DNA of 64,000 nucleotides from Bacteroidales bacterium (GTDB lineage Bacteria; Bacteroidota; Bacteroidia; Bacteroidales; M50B96): NCBI GenBank assembly GCA_021740905.1, contig JAIOYV010000004.1, positions 1 to 64,000 of the forward strand, read 5' to 3'. Shown piece by piece: positions 54,057 to 63,835 of this stretch (position 1 is its first letter; each line of letters starts with the position of its first letter). The notes under the pieces were generated by a model. It saw only the letters and a program-made list of their open reading frames with translations, ran no database searches and was not told where the DNA came from. The position numbers and the translations under genes were made by a program.

Positions 54057-54260
54057 CTGCGAATTATTCTGGAAAGCCCTGTTTTTACTGGGCTTTTTAT
54101 CCACAGGTAGCTGTTAATAACTTTTACCAACGAAGGTTGAAAAAAAATCATGGTTTGACGCCAAATGAAGTAGGCATAGGCATTCCAGGAAATAGGACCG
54201 CCCTTTTTTATACTTTATCAGAAAATGTGAGATTAAAAAAAAAAAATTAGAGTTCAAAAA

Positions 54261-54296
54261 ATGAGATTATAAAGGTTAAACTTTTACAAATCTCAT
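54261..54296 (-). terminator. Terminator of the DUF3078 gene
   Basis: ATGAGATT and AATCTCAT form the stem; on the minus strand the hairpin is followed by T-rich sequence. It begins 17 bases past the stop codon. Confidence 0.55.
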
Positions 54297-54312
54297 ACAC
54301 TTGGCTCAAATT

Positions 54313-55344
54313 CTAAAACTTATACGAAACACCCACACTCAGCATCTCTTTAAACTGGATTTTCTTCGTTTTTCCCATATAGGTTTCAGGCGCTCCTCCT
54401 GCTTCCGAAATTCTTGTGCGTTCGATGGGCAATTGGATATTGTCGTCGTAAACAAGGTGGGTATTGATGGTGGTTTTGATGTGGTCGTTCACTTTCATGC
54501 TGATTTTCACTTCCCAGTTTACATCAATATTTTCGGGCCGATCGTGATAGTTGGTGAAAAAGTCAAGCTCGTTCTCAATAGTGATATCTTCGGTCACATC
54601 CACTTGATAGATTGTCTTTATAAAGGCACCCATTTCCTTTTTCAAAGTTTCCCCTTCTTCTAGGCCATACTTCAATTCATTGATCGAAGTATCCCGCATG
54701 ATGGTAATCTTAGACGTTAAGGGCGACATCAATACCGACCAATTATCGGTTGGTTTATAATCCATCCCAATGGAGGAGAGGATGTAACCAGGCGACATAA
54801 AGTCGGAGACAATCACCGAATCGTTTGGGAATTCATACCCCTTGTCCATCTGCGATTTTAGGCTTGCCCCGATGCTATAATAGAAATTATGGTAGGCTTT
54901 TCGCCCATATTTGGTGCTGATCTCAAATTTATCTTCATTCTTGCGCAATTTATTTTCGCCCGATTTTAGAAGGCCATATTTCGCAACCAGGGTATTCTCC
55001 CACTTCCACTTTTCCGTTTTGTAATTCGCGAACATGCCAAAAATAGTTATCCCCGAAATGGAACTTTCCCCTCCCTCGGCCCAATAGGACAAATAACCTT
55101 GCGAGAAATTCAAAGCCCCATTGCCTCCGATCTTCCAAGGTTTTACATCAAGCCTCATGGTGGTATCGGCAAGCAAAATAGGATGGCATTCATTTTTAAA
55201 GATAATAGCTTGAGTCATATTACCCACACTATCTCCACTCAGATTCTGGTTGTGATTTTCAAAGTTTCTGTTCGAGCCTTGCAGGTGGATTGAGAGCAAA
55301 AATCCGATAATAATAGTAAAGTACCCTGCTATTGTCCTATTCAT
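54313..55344 (-). CDS. DUF3078 protein, probable outer-membrane barrel
   Basis: 343 residues. Signal peptide (YFTIIIGFLLSIHLQG), then WKIGGNGALNFSQGYLSYW and GGESSISG, the opening of DUF3078 in Bacteroidota, followed by alternating beta strands ending in KEMLSVGVSYKF, a C-terminal aromatic residue as in outer-membrane proteins. Function unknown. A -7 box is at 55377-55384 and a terminator follows the gene, so it is a single-gene unit. Confidence 0.8.
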   Translation of the reverse strand: MNRTIAGYFTIIIGFLLSIHLQGSNRNFENHNQNLSGDSVGNMTQAIIFKNECHPILLADTTMRLDVKPWKIGGNGALNFSQGYLSYWAEGGESSISGITIFGMFANYKTEKWKWENTLVAKYGLLKSGENKLRKNEDKFEISTKYGRKAYHNFYYSIGASLKSQMDKGYEFPNDSVIVSDFMSPGYILSSIGMDYKPTDNWSVLMSPLTSKITIMRDTSINELKYGLEEGETLKKEMGAFIKTIYQVDVTEDITIENELDFFTNYHDRPENIDVNWEVKISMKVNDHIKTTINTHLVYDDNIQLPIERTRISEAGGAPETYMGKTKKIQFKEMLSVGVSYKF

Positions 55345-55376
55345 AAATTATGTATTTTCAAGATCGTAAAAGCTGG

Positions 55377-55384
55377 CAAAAATA
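55377..55384 (-). promoter_or_regulatory. -7 box of the DUF3078 gene
   Basis: Minus-strand TATTTTTG, 33 bases before the start codon. Confidence 0.35.
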
Positions 55385-55586
55385 GGAAACGAAGTGATTT
55401 GTGAAAAGGATTTTTATCACAAACAGGGGGCAGTTTTCAGTCCTCATTCGCCATTCGCCAGTCACAACGAAGTTTTGGCGCAGTTGAGCGGTATTTAGTC
55501 ATCAGTTATCAGTATCAAGAACCCGGTATCAAGTATCAAGTTCAACTTTACTCCTTAAACTCAGAACTCCTCAACTCAGAACTTTC

Positions 55587-55626
55587 AAAAAAAAAGACTG
55601 CCCAATTGGTGCATTGGGCAGTCTTT
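55587..55626 (-). terminator. Rho-independent terminator of LruC copy 2
   Basis: Perfect 14-base stem AAAGACTGCCCAAT / ATTGGGCAGTCTTT with a 6-base loop. On the minus strand it is followed by a run of T (55592-55587 are all A on the plus strand). 26 bases past the LruC stop. Confidence 0.88.
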
Positions 55627-55651
55627 GACTAAATAAATGAGAATTATTCAC

Positions 55652-57703
55652 TTAATAAATAAGTGCAGCGTTTCGGTATCCCGAATTATCCATGTACCAA
55701 TCGGGGTATAAAAATCCTGAGCTTTCGGCCCACTGTGAAAACTTAAGATGCGCCTGGTTTATTTCCGATTTTTCTTTGGGATAATCAAAACTTTCGGGAA
55801 TGTGGATAGCCCACGGCAATTGATCCTGAGTTTTGTAATAATGATTGTTCGCCAGATCGCTATCATCGTCACCTGTACCAAATAAAAGGACATTGGCAAG
55901 ACTTGTAGGTGGGTTATCAATTAGGTGAACTTCTTTTTCACGGTTTTGATCAATAATGATAAAGGGGTTGAAAGGTGAGGTGCCAATGTCGGCCAATGTA
56001 AGTCCCGAAACAAAACTGATCAACTGGGTAAGGGTATCGGGTTCGACCCAAGGAGCGGCCGGGCTTGTGTTGATGCCGATGCCACTTCCGGGATAAGCCA
56101 ATAGATCGAAGCCATCTTCAAAAGCAATAATTACGGCTTTGGCCTGATTCAATTCGGTGCCGTTCGTGGCCCGGTTTATCAATCCATTGGAGAAATCGCC
56201 CCCGTTTACTGAAGAAATCTGTGAAGGCAGCAAAGGCAATTCAATCCCAAAGGAATTGTGAAAAGTAGCCCCACTGGCGCGCAAAACATACCTGGCGAAC
56301 ATTTCCACCAAATTGTTGCTGGCATTCAACACCATCTGAAATTGGTAGTCGATCACAATATCGTTGAAATCGTAGTCGCCTTGGGCAGGCCATAAATCTT
56401 CGAAAGCAAGGCTTCCAAATACCCCTTCGCCGGGTGCCCAAAAATTATAGGCCCTGTCGGGATCGGTTGGGTATTCGTCGAAGCTGTCGGTTACGCCATC
56501 GTTGTCGGTGTCGGTGGGTGTATCTAAAGGGGGGAGATTATTCGGGTCGATTGCTGTAAACGGGTTTACGGTGGCATAAAATACAGCATCGTTAAAATCC
56601 TGGTCGCAATCGGATGCTTCCCTTTGAACATCTTCGAAAGCCAACAAAACAAGCTCGCGGGTTTCATCGACCAACAACACATTATGTTGACGTAAGGCAG
56701 GTGTGCTTTCGATGTTGAACTGAGACTGCGAGTAGTGTGTATATGCTCCGAGACCTACAGTGTCGGCATAGTTGTTCCATCCCTGTGCAACCAGGAACCA
56801 CTCTATTACAGTCCCGCCGGGGAAGGTGCCCAGGTACACTTTATTGCCCGATTGCAAACCGCCCCCACTTCCGGCAAACGAAGTGTTTGGAAATAGGATG
56901 GTCATGTTGCTTATCGCACTTGCAGAGCTTGGAGGATTTCCTTCGGTATACGAATAGTAGCCCAGGGCATTGGTCCAGCCAGCCCCTTCCGAAACAAAGG
57001 TCACCCACACCTGGGCCAATTCGGTTAGGTGGATGGCATATTCGACACTGTTTTGAAAATACATAGGGTGCGAAACCGGCAAAGCAACCCCTTCGGGCAG
57101 CGAGGCATTTACATCGTTGAGAAACGATTGGGTAATTGGGTCGTTGGGCGAAACCAGGTAGTTCGGTACTCCTTGTCCGTTCCAGGTACCAAGGGTGTTG
57201 TAATAGCCCTGGTTCACACTTTTTATTCCGTTTGTGCTTTTATTGTTTTGCAGGCCGCCCATGGTATAACTTAACTGATTGCCGCTTATAGACAAAACCT
57301 GCTCGTTGATTAGGCCAAGATAATTGGTTGTTACCATCAATTCTTTAATAGAACTTGCCACTGATATTTTCGACCGCACATAACCGTCAAGGCCGGTCAT
57401 TGCTTTAAACAGTAGCTTATTATTTCCGGGTTGGGTGGGTGTGTCCACATTGCCGGGCTTGTACACTTCGATGGGGATGAAAACCATAGGTGCACCATAA
57501 TTATCAAGTACCTGGATGAAAATATCAACATCTTTGGTTGTATTGAAATCAAAATTATACGGTACAGCTATTTCTTCCATCGAAGTCAGGGGATCGTTTT
57601 CGTAGGGATCGTTCACCAGTTTTTCGCAGGCAGAAAATCCGATTAAGATAAAGAAAAGGAAGAAGTAAGGAAGTTTGTTGAAATTCATGTTTTGAGTTTT
57701 CAT
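55652..57703 (-). CDS. LruC-domain lipoprotein (copy 2)
   Basis: 683 residues, same architecture as the protein at 10441: lipobox in FFILIGFSAC, a DTDNDGVTDSFDEYPTDP calcium-like stretch, and the paired acidic motifs SDCDQDFNDAVFYATVNP and GDYDFNDIVIDYQF. Both copies share long identical stretches such as NDVNASLPEG and QHNVLL, and both end with a SGxLxPDWY motif. Probably a surface lipoprotein; function unknown. Six residues (MKTQNM) precede a second possible start. Confidence 0.86.
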   Translation of the reverse strand: MKTQNMNFNKLPYFFLFFILIGFSACEKLVNDPYENDPLTSMEEIAVPYNFDFNTTKDVDIFIQVLDNYGAPMVFIPIEVYKPGNVDTPTQPGNNKLLFKAMTGLDGYVRSKISVASSIKELMVTTNYLGLINEQVLSISGNQLSYTMGGLQNNKSTNGIKSVNQGYYNTLGTWNGQGVPNYLVSPNDPITQSFLNDVNASLPEGVALPVSHPMYFQNSVEYAIHLTELAQVWVTFVSEGAGWTNALGYYSYTEGNPPSSASAISNMTILFPNTSFAGSGGGLQSGNKVYLGTFPGGTVIEWFLVAQGWNNYADTVGLGAYTHYSQSQFNIESTPALRQHNVLLVDETRELVLLAFEDVQREASDCDQDFNDAVFYATVNPFTAIDPNNLPPLDTPTDTDNDGVTDSFDEYPTDPDRAYNFWAPGEGVFGSLAFEDLWPAQGDYDFNDIVIDYQFQMVLNASNNLVEMFARYVLRASGATFHNSFGIELPLLPSQISSVNGGDFSNGLINRATNGTELNQAKAVIIAFEDGFDLLAYPGSGIGINTSPAAPWVEPDTLTQLISFVSGLTLADIGTSPFNPFIIIDQNREKEVHLIDNPPTSLANVLLFGTGDDDSDLANNHYYKTQDQLPWAIHIPESFDYPKEKSEINQAHLKFSQWAESSGFLYPDWYMDNSGYRNAALIY

Positions 57704-58023
57704 ATCATTGTTTTTAAGTTGATTTTATTCACAATATTGCATAAAAGTAATAATAGCCAGAATACCTGAACTTTATTTATGATGAACTATCCCAATTCAT
57801 TGATTAAAGGAGATTATTGTATGATTTGGCTCTTGCTGAAATGCCAGGGAAACAAAAATTACATGGTTCTGGAGTGATAGAGTACAATAGATAATCCCAA
57901 AGCGGTTATGATTCAATTACCCTTATTTGCTTAGATTGATTTTGTCCTACACCCTATTCGATTGTGCAGCGCTCCTTTTTCAATCTCCTTCAATCTTTTC
58001 CAATCTCCATCAATCTCCTACAA
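57704..58023. other. Gene-free spacer before LruC copy 2
   Basis: No gene. CAATCTCCTTCAATC-type words occur at 57980-58022 after the recO stop, and GGAGTGATAGAG at about 57871. Minus-strand TACTTTTA near 57745 may be a weak promoter box for the LruC gene. Confidence 0.35.
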
Positions 58024-58755
58024 TCACTCATCCCGGAATACCTCTCTCAGCACTTCTATCGATTTGATTTCACCAATATGTTCGAGGTGAAAATGGTAGA
58101 ATTCAAGGATTTTATCAAGCAGGAATTGGCGCATTTCAGAAGCAGAAAACTTTAGTTCATCGCTAAAGCCAGTTTCCATTAAAGCATGAAATTCGAAGCT
58201 GGCCTGTTTGGGGAGGAAATATTTATGAGCTGGTTTAAATCCTATAAAATGTCCCTCTTTTAAATCGAATAGGCAATTGGTTTCCGTATAATCGTTGTGG
58301 GGATAGAAACCCAGGAAGCGGCTTAGATGCAGCAAAAACGTAAGGTGGAAATTGGGGAGAAACTTCTCCGCCTTATCAAAAAACAGGATGTTTTCGCTGA
58401 TGAATTCAAATAATTTAGGGCTTTGTTCTTCCTCTCGCAAAGTGCGGTACAACACCTCGGCCAGGAAAAGGCAAACCGAGCTTTTCTTTAGGTTGAAGGG
58501 GATGTCGACAAAAGGGGTGGTGTTTTTTACTTCCTTGATCATCTGCAACTCGCGCCCCGGCTTGTGGTACACTTCCATATCGATGAGAAAAAGGGGCTGG
58601 AATAAATTGGCCTTCAACCTCGATTTTGGGCTTCGGGCACCTTTTATGATGTATGCCTGCCTGCCGAACTTTTGGGTGTAAATGGTTGCAATTATGCTGG
58701 TCTCACCATATTTAATATAGTGCAGGACAATCCCTTTTGTTTTGTGGAGTGACAT
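58024..58755 (-). CDS. recO: DNA repair protein RecO
   Basis: 243 residues. The N-terminal OB fold opens KTKGIVLHYIKYGETSIIATIYT, and YIIKGARSPKSRLKANLFQPLF is the RecO signature. Helps RecA load on SSB-coated DNA in the RecFOR pathway. The zinc-finger cysteines of some RecO proteins are absent, as is common. Single gene. Confidence 0.93.
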   Translation of the reverse strand: MSLHKTKGIVLHYIKYGETSIIATIYTQKFGRQAYIIKGARSPKSRLKANLFQPLFLIDMEVYHKPGRELQMIKEVKNTTPFVDIPFNLKKSSVCLFLAEVLYRTLREEEQSPKLFEFISENILFFDKAEKFLPNFHLTFLLHLSRFLGFYPHNDYTETNCLFDLKEGHFIGFKPAHKYFLPKQASFEFHALMETGFSDELKFSASEMRQFLLDKILEFYHFHLEHIGEIKSIEVLREVFRDE

Positions 58756-58793
58756 AGGTTTGTGCAGATATGTAAGTTTTCCAATGAAAAATA

Positions 58794-59186
58794 CTATACA
58801 CTTACAATCTTTAGATTTTCGATTCTATTGAAATGCTTAATATTCAAAGTTGCTACTTGTAAATTGTTGGCTATTGCAGTGGATGCAATAAGAACATCTG
58901 AGATTTCAATCATTTTATTATCTCTGCGTAATTGCTTAACAATTTCACCTGCCTTCAACGCACAATTATCATCAAAGTCTAAAATCTCAATCCTTTTATA
59001 AAAGTCAATCCAAAAAATATCCTGACTATCGGTTTGACCAGCATAAATTTCAAAACGAGTGATGGTGGAAACGGCAAACTTTGAATACTTCGTCGAAAGA
59101 GAATAAAAAGTAGAATTACGCTTGTTTTTCTTTCTGAAGAAATCAATCAATATGCTAGTATCTAGTAGAATTACCTGATCTGCCAT
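58794..59186 (-). CDS. PIN-domain toxin (VapC-like)
   Basis: 130 residues. PIN ribonuclease fold with acidic residues in ILLDTSILIDFF, FEIYAG and EISDVLIASTAI; the last motif TLNIKHFNRI has Asn where some members have Asp. Would cleave specific RNAs. Follows its antitoxin gene with a 16-base overlap. Confidence 0.85.
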   Translation of the reverse strand: MADQVILLDTSILIDFFRKKNKRNSTFYSLSTKYSKFAVSTITRFEIYAGQTDSQDIFWIDFYKRIEILDFDDNCALKAGEIVKQLRRDNKMIEISDVLIASTAIANNLQVATLNIKHFNRIENLKIVSV

Positions 59187-59467
59187 TGGTTAAGAAGTTT
59201 ATGGTTTTCCATGATGTTTTCATATTCTTTATCAGACCAGGTTGGAGCTGTTAATAAAAATCTCTGAAACTCATTCGGTTCTTCTAGTGATTCGCTGGAT
59301 TTTACATTTTCTACGTTCTCCATTACTGTGATTTTTGGTTCATCTGAAACAGAAAAGTCATCCACTTCTAATATTATCACCTCTACCTGTTTACCTTTAA
59401 AACCAACAGGAAGTTGTAAATGTAAATGTCCGGTATCAATATTAAGTTTTGTTTTATAAGCTAGCAT
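59171..59467 (-). CDS. Antitoxin of the VapC-like toxin
   Basis: 98 residues. A beta-rich N-terminal segment (LNIDTGHLHLQLPVGFKGKQ) suggests an AbrB-like or related DNA-binding antitoxin; an acidic middle and a C-terminal helix (SDKEYENIMENHKLLNQW) would bind the toxin. Assigned mainly from its position before and overlapping the PIN gene. Confidence 0.7.
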   Translation of the reverse strand: MLAYKTKLNIDTGHLHLQLPVGFKGKQVEVIILEVDDFSVSDEPKITVMENVENVKSSESLEEPNEFQRFLLTAPTWSDKEYENIMENHKLLNQWQIR

Positions 59468-59558
59468 ATCAAATCATTTCATTTATTATTGAAACAGAAA
59501 ATAAATTTAGTTAAAAAATATTCAACCTGCAAATCTTTACACAATTCTAAGGGATTTT

Positions 59559-62500
59559 TCATTTTACTACTTCCAACTCAAAATCATCCATCACAAAATT
59601 AGTTTTTCCCCGGTTCCAGAACGAGGCAACAACCTCATCGCCCTTTTTAAGATTACTCTTTGGCTGGTAGGCCAATACAACTTTTTGCCAATGGTTTTGT
59701 TGAAGGATAAAATCCTGTAATTCGATCCCCTCCCAAACCAATTGTTTTTTGCCCCTGTACACGTGAATCGAGAAAACAACATCACAATCTTCGAGCAAGG
59801 CAATATCGCAGGAAGCAACGAATTTTACATCATTCCAGGTAGTATCTTTTTCTATCTTATACCGAAGGGAAGGACCCCAAACTAAATTAGAGCTAAAAAC
59901 ATAAGCCTGATTTGATGCCAATGACAAGCTTGACTTTGTAAAAGCCGTGTCAGATATTTTAATGCCTTTGTCGTCTTCATAATTTTCCAATTGTTGGCTT
60001 AGGGTTGCACGTTCGTCATGCCCTTTTCTGTTGAACATCAACAATTGCCCATTGCCCCGGCTTTTCAGGATTTGTGCGCCCGGGTATTTCAACCTGATCA
60101 GTTCTTCGGTTTCGGGAAGTTGCTTATGCCCGTGCCACAGATACATTATGCTTTCAGCACGACAAGTATCAATCATGTTGTAGATCGCAACCAGATCCGG
60201 CTTGTCGAGCAAATTTACGCTTACCATACGTGGATTGTCGATCGACCACTTTTCAGGATTTGGTATATCGAAGATTCCGAATACATCATCTTCTTTCGAC
60301 AATATTTGTTGTGCTTGTTCCATAAGTAAGGCTTCTGCTTTTTGATCTGAGTTTATGTCCATTTGATTTTTGATGACCAGGACAACCCATATCCCCAAGG
60401 CGAGTTTTACGAAAGCAAGAAAAAAGATTGCTTTTGCCCGGTCCTGTTTTCTCAGTTTTTTGTAATGAAGGATTACCACAGCAATCAGCAGCAAGAAAAT
60501 GATCCCGTACGAAATATAAAAAGCCTTCCTCAAAATATTGTTTTCGTACTTGTAAATTACCTGGTGTTTTCCGGCAGGCACAATCAACGAGCGAAATAAA
60601 ATATTGGATGTGAAATGAGCGATTTTTTCACCATCCAAATAAGCTTGCCAGCCTATATAATCCGATTGCATCAGGGTGAGCAGCTGGGGATGCTGACTCG
60701 AATAATTGAGGGTTACGCGGTTGGGAAAAAATGATCGAACCCAGGCTGTATCGCCTTTCGAGCTTTGAAGTTGAGACAGGTCTATATGTTGAAGCAAGCT
60801 ATCTTCAATAAAAATTTCCCGACCGGTCAACATTTCGCTTTCTGCTTGTTTAAGCATTGAACCAGGAAAAACCTGATCGCTTAAGAATACGAGGGGGTTA
60901 TTTAATTGGGCATTTGCAAGTTTTGGGTGCTTGTCAAACAAGCTGTCGTATTTGTTTAGTTTGAACGAGTTGAAGCCTTCGTAGCAAGGCCTTTTTGTGT
61001 AGATGCTGACGTTTTGCCACAGGGGCATCATCTTCGAGGCGTGTTCGTTGTGGCAACGCATCGGCCGGTTGTCGGGAGTGGGGAACCCTGCGGGCAAAGT
61101 GCTCATTTCTTCGCGTAACTTCAGGGGACTGAATTGATTTACCCCTGTGTAGTTTATGTTTAACTGAATAGCAAGCGCCATTTCAATAAAAACCATAAGG
61201 CCAACTTTAAAGAGGAACTTTTCCTTTCCTCCTTTCTTCAACCAAAAATAAAATACCGACAGAAAAACCAGTTGTAGCGAACCATGAAAAGCCAACTGCT
61301 CGAAAAAAGTGATCTTCTCGAAGAAGCCACGGATAGTGCCAGTGCCTTTGAAGAAAACTGTTTCCTGGTAAGGGAGATAGATCAATCCAACAATCAGCAC
61401 GGCAAGCATAACAGCCATGATAACCAGCAAAGCTTTTCGCAGTTTGTTGATTTCCTTATCGAAATTTACAAGCAGATATTTCATGCCCAAACTGGCAACA
61501 ACCAGCAATCCTATAATGGTGAATAGGATAAAAATGGCAGGCATCCTAAACAAGCTTATCCCAGGAACAAAACGGTAAAAAAATGGATGAACCGGTGTGT
61601 AAGGGCCAAGCGACAGGAAAAGTGAAAGTATGGCAACAATCAGGAAAACATAGCCAATACGATTTTTCATCTTGAACGCAAATACTAAAAAGGCCATCAT
61701 CAACACTCCCCAGTAGCCATTTAGCATGGTAAGGTCCGATTTGAAAATGGCCGGGTTGCTGCCCATCACAAAAGGGGTGAGCCACGAAATAAAGCTTTGC
61801 GGTGTATATGGGTTGATGATAAAATCTTCGTAGGCAATGCCCGCGAAACGTCCCGAATAAGGGGCAATTTGTGGAAAGGTGAGGATTAAAACCAGGCTGC
61901 CACCACCTACCAAAAAGGCTAGGAGTATATTTAACCAGAGAAATTTCCAGGCCGCTCCCTTTTGTTTATCCTTGAAAAGAAGGATTATCCGGTAGCCGAA
62001 AAACATCAGGAGTGTGTAAATCAGGAAAATGGTAAATGCCGGATAAGCCGCCAATACCATGATCAATAAAAACAGAGCCGTTTTAAGGCTATCCAGCAAA
62101 CCTCCACCGGAACTAAATTTCAGATAATAATACAGAACACAGGGCACAAAGGCACCACTGATAAAAAAGCTTATATCCTGGCCATGCCCGATAAAAAAGC
62201 CAGATAGAATATAGGCTATTCCTACAACCAGGCCAATCTGCCGTTGCTTTGTGAGAAAGCCTGTGAGCTTATACATCCCCATGCCAGCCATTGTGAGATA
62301 AATAATGGTGAGAAAGTGCATCGTGATGTTTGAATAACCACCAGCCAACCCGACAAGAAAACTCTCAGGGTTCCAGGCCGAGCGCATGTCGGCGTGGATG
62401 GGATAGCCAAAATGTTGGTAGGGGTTCCAGAAGGGGATCTCTCCATTTTGCCAGCACTCGCCCACAAAATAGCGCCAGGGAAGGTAACAGTCGAGCATGT

Positions 62501-62624
62501 CCCATTTAAGGCTGTATTGGAGAAACGAAACCTGCCAATAGGCAAGAACAGCTACCAATGCAAACAGCAGGAATGCAGTCGTATCAGGCCATTTCGTATA
62601 TATGCCGACAAATTTTTTTTTCAT
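59559..62624 (-). CDS. YfhO-family membrane protein (GT-C-like glycosyltransferase)
   Basis: 1021 residues. About twelve membrane helices in the first 500 residues, with luminal-loop motifs LPWRYFVGECWQNGEIPFWN and GYPIHADMRSAWNP typical of YfhO. Then a periplasmic region, two more helices (about 690-750) and a beta-rich C-terminal domain. In Firmicutes YfhO transfers sugars from an undecaprenyl-phosphate carrier made by a GtrB/CsbB-type enzyme to envelope polymers. A GtrB-type gene is divergent from it, 107 bases away. The acceptor here is unknown. Confidence 0.87.
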   Translation of the reverse strand: MKKKFVGIYTKWPDTTAFLLFALVAVLAYWQVSFLQYSLKWDMLDCYLPWRYFVGECWQNGEIPFWNPYQHFGYPIHADMRSAWNPESFLVGLAGGYSNITMHFLTIIYLTMAGMGMYKLTGFLTKQRQIGLVVGIAYILSGFFIGHGQDISFFISGAFVPCVLYYYLKFSSGGGLLDSLKTALFLLIMVLAAYPAFTIFLIYTLLMFFGYRIILLFKDKQKGAAWKFLWLNILLAFLVGGGSLVLILTFPQIAPYSGRFAGIAYEDFIINPYTPQSFISWLTPFVMGSNPAIFKSDLTMLNGYWGVLMMAFLVFAFKMKNRIGYVFLIVAILSLFLSLGPYTPVHPFFYRFVPGISLFRMPAIFILFTIIGLLVVASLGMKYLLVNFDKEINKLRKALLVIMAVMLAVLIVGLIYLPYQETVFFKGTGTIRGFFEKITFFEQLAFHGSLQLVFLSVFYFWLKKGGKEKFLFKVGLMVFIEMALAIQLNINYTGVNQFSPLKLREEMSTLPAGFPTPDNRPMRCHNEHASKMMPLWQNVSIYTKRPCYEGFNSFKLNKYDSLFDKHPKLANAQLNNPLVFLSDQVFPGSMLKQAESEMLTGREIFIEDSLLQHIDLSQLQSSKGDTAWVRSFFPNRVTLNYSSQHPQLLTLMQSDYIGWQAYLDGEKIAHFTSNILFRSLIVPAGKHQVIYKYENNILRKAFYISYGIIFLLLIAVVILHYKKLRKQDRAKAIFFLAFVKLALGIWVVLVIKNQMDINSDQKAEALLMEQAQQILSKEDDVFGIFDIPNPEKWSIDNPRMVSVNLLDKPDLVAIYNMIDTCRAESIMYLWHGHKQLPETEELIRLKYPGAQILKSRGNGQLLMFNRKGHDERATLSQQLENYEDDKGIKISDTAFTKSSLSLASNQAYVFSSNLVWGPSLRYKIEKDTTWNDVKFVASCDIALLEDCDVVFSIHVYRGKKQLVWEGIELQDFILQQNHWQKVVLAYQPKSNLKKGDEVVASFWNRGKTNFVMDDFELEVVK

Positions 62625-62672
62625 TTTTAACAGCTGGTAAATATATTTATTTTCCCGCGCTGATAAATATTC

Positions 62673-62702
62673 TTGATAAGTTTTAAAAAGACATTAACTT
62701 TG
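62673..62702 (+). promoter_or_regulatory. Bipartite promoter of the GtrB-type gene
   Basis: TTG (62673-62675), 19-base spacer, TAACTTTG (62695-62702): exact consensus, 30 bases before ATG 62732. Confidence 0.65.
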
Positions 62703-62731
62703 AACTCAATGGGTGTACGAAAATCGATTTT

Positions 62732-63685
62732 ATGAACGAAACAAAACCTAAGACCATTATATCTTTGTCGGTGGTAGTGCCACTTTACAACGAAGAAGAA
62801 AATGTATCGGCCTTAACTGGCAAACTGATACTTGTTTTAGATAGCCTGGGCGAAGAGTACGAAATTATTCTTGTGAATGATGGGAGCAGCGACCAAACCT
62901 GGAAACAAATTGAGCATGTATCGAAAAGCAACAAGCGGATAAAGGCGTGTTCCTTCTCGCGCAATTTTGGTCACCAACATGCCATTTATGCCGGATTGGT
63001 CCATTCCAAAGGCAACGCAATTGTCAGCATGGATGGCGACCTTCAACATCCCCCCGAAGTTATCCCCCAACTGGTGGCAGCGTGGAAAGAAGGCTTCAAA
63101 GTGGTTGTTACACATCGTGAAGATGCTGAAGAAACAGGGCTTTTCAAGCGGCTGACATCGAAATATTTTTATGGGATTTTCTCTTCCATGACAGGTGTGA
63201 GGATGTCTGCCCAATCGTCCGATTTTCGGTTGCTGGACAGGGCTGTTGTGGATAGCTTGTTACAGTTCAACGATGTTGATTTGTTTTTGAGGGGTGCTGT
63301 AAGTTGGCTTGGCTTCCCTTCAAAGACAATCCGTTTTAAGGCCGTAAAACGATTCAAAGGCGAGACGAAATACAATCTGCAGAGGATGCTCAAATTTGCC
63401 AATGGGGCAATCGTGTCGTTTTCGGTGAAGCCCCTTATTTATGCAGTTTGGATAGGTGTGGCAACTAGTACTTTGGCTTTTCTTGAGATTCTGTTTATCG
63501 TCATTCAATACATCAGGGGTGAAACAGTGCCAGGCTGGGCTTCTACGGTAGGGATAATCTCGCTGCTTTTCGGGATACTATTTATTATCCTGGGCATTAT
63601 AGGCATCTACCTTGCCCGTATCCATCAATCTTTACAAAACCGCCCACGGTTTGTTGTCAGCGACTCGATTAATTTGGAAGATTGA
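62732..63685 (+). CDS. GtrB/CsbB-type family 2 glycosyltransferase
   Basis: 317 residues. GT-A catalytic domain with SVVVPLYNEEENV, VNDGSSDQTW, FSRNFGHQHAIYAGL and the metal-binding SMDGDLQHPPEV; two C-terminal membrane helices (about 237-262 and 270-298). This type makes undecaprenyl-phosphate sugars (Glc, GlcNAc or similar) on the cytoplasmic face. The divergent YfhO-type gene is the likely user of the product. Confidence 0.9.
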   Translation: MNETKPKTIISLSVVVPLYNEEENVSALTGKLILVLDSLGEEYEIILVNDGSSDQTWKQIEHVSKSNKRIKACSFSRNFGHQHAIYAGLVHSKGNAIVSMDGDLQHPPEVIPQLVAAWKEGFKVVVTHREDAEETGLFKRLTSKYFYGIFSSMTGVRMSAQSSDFRLLDRAVVDSLLQFNDVDLFLRGAVSWLGFPSKTIRFKAVKRFKGETKYNLQRMLKFANGAIVSFSVKPLIYAVWIGVATSTLAFLEILFIVIQYIRGETVPGWASTVGIISLLFGILFIILGIIGIYLARIHQSLQNRPRFVVSDSINLED

Positions 63686-63835
63686 GTATGTCTGGTGGAG
63701 ACTGTCAAAATAAATCAATCTATAGATTGATTTCTGAGAAATTGCCAAATTTGAAATTGTGCAAGTTATTTCGAGGGCTTCTCACGGTGAGAAATAGAAA
63801 AACACAATTTTGATGATTCTTTTAATGTCTCGCAT

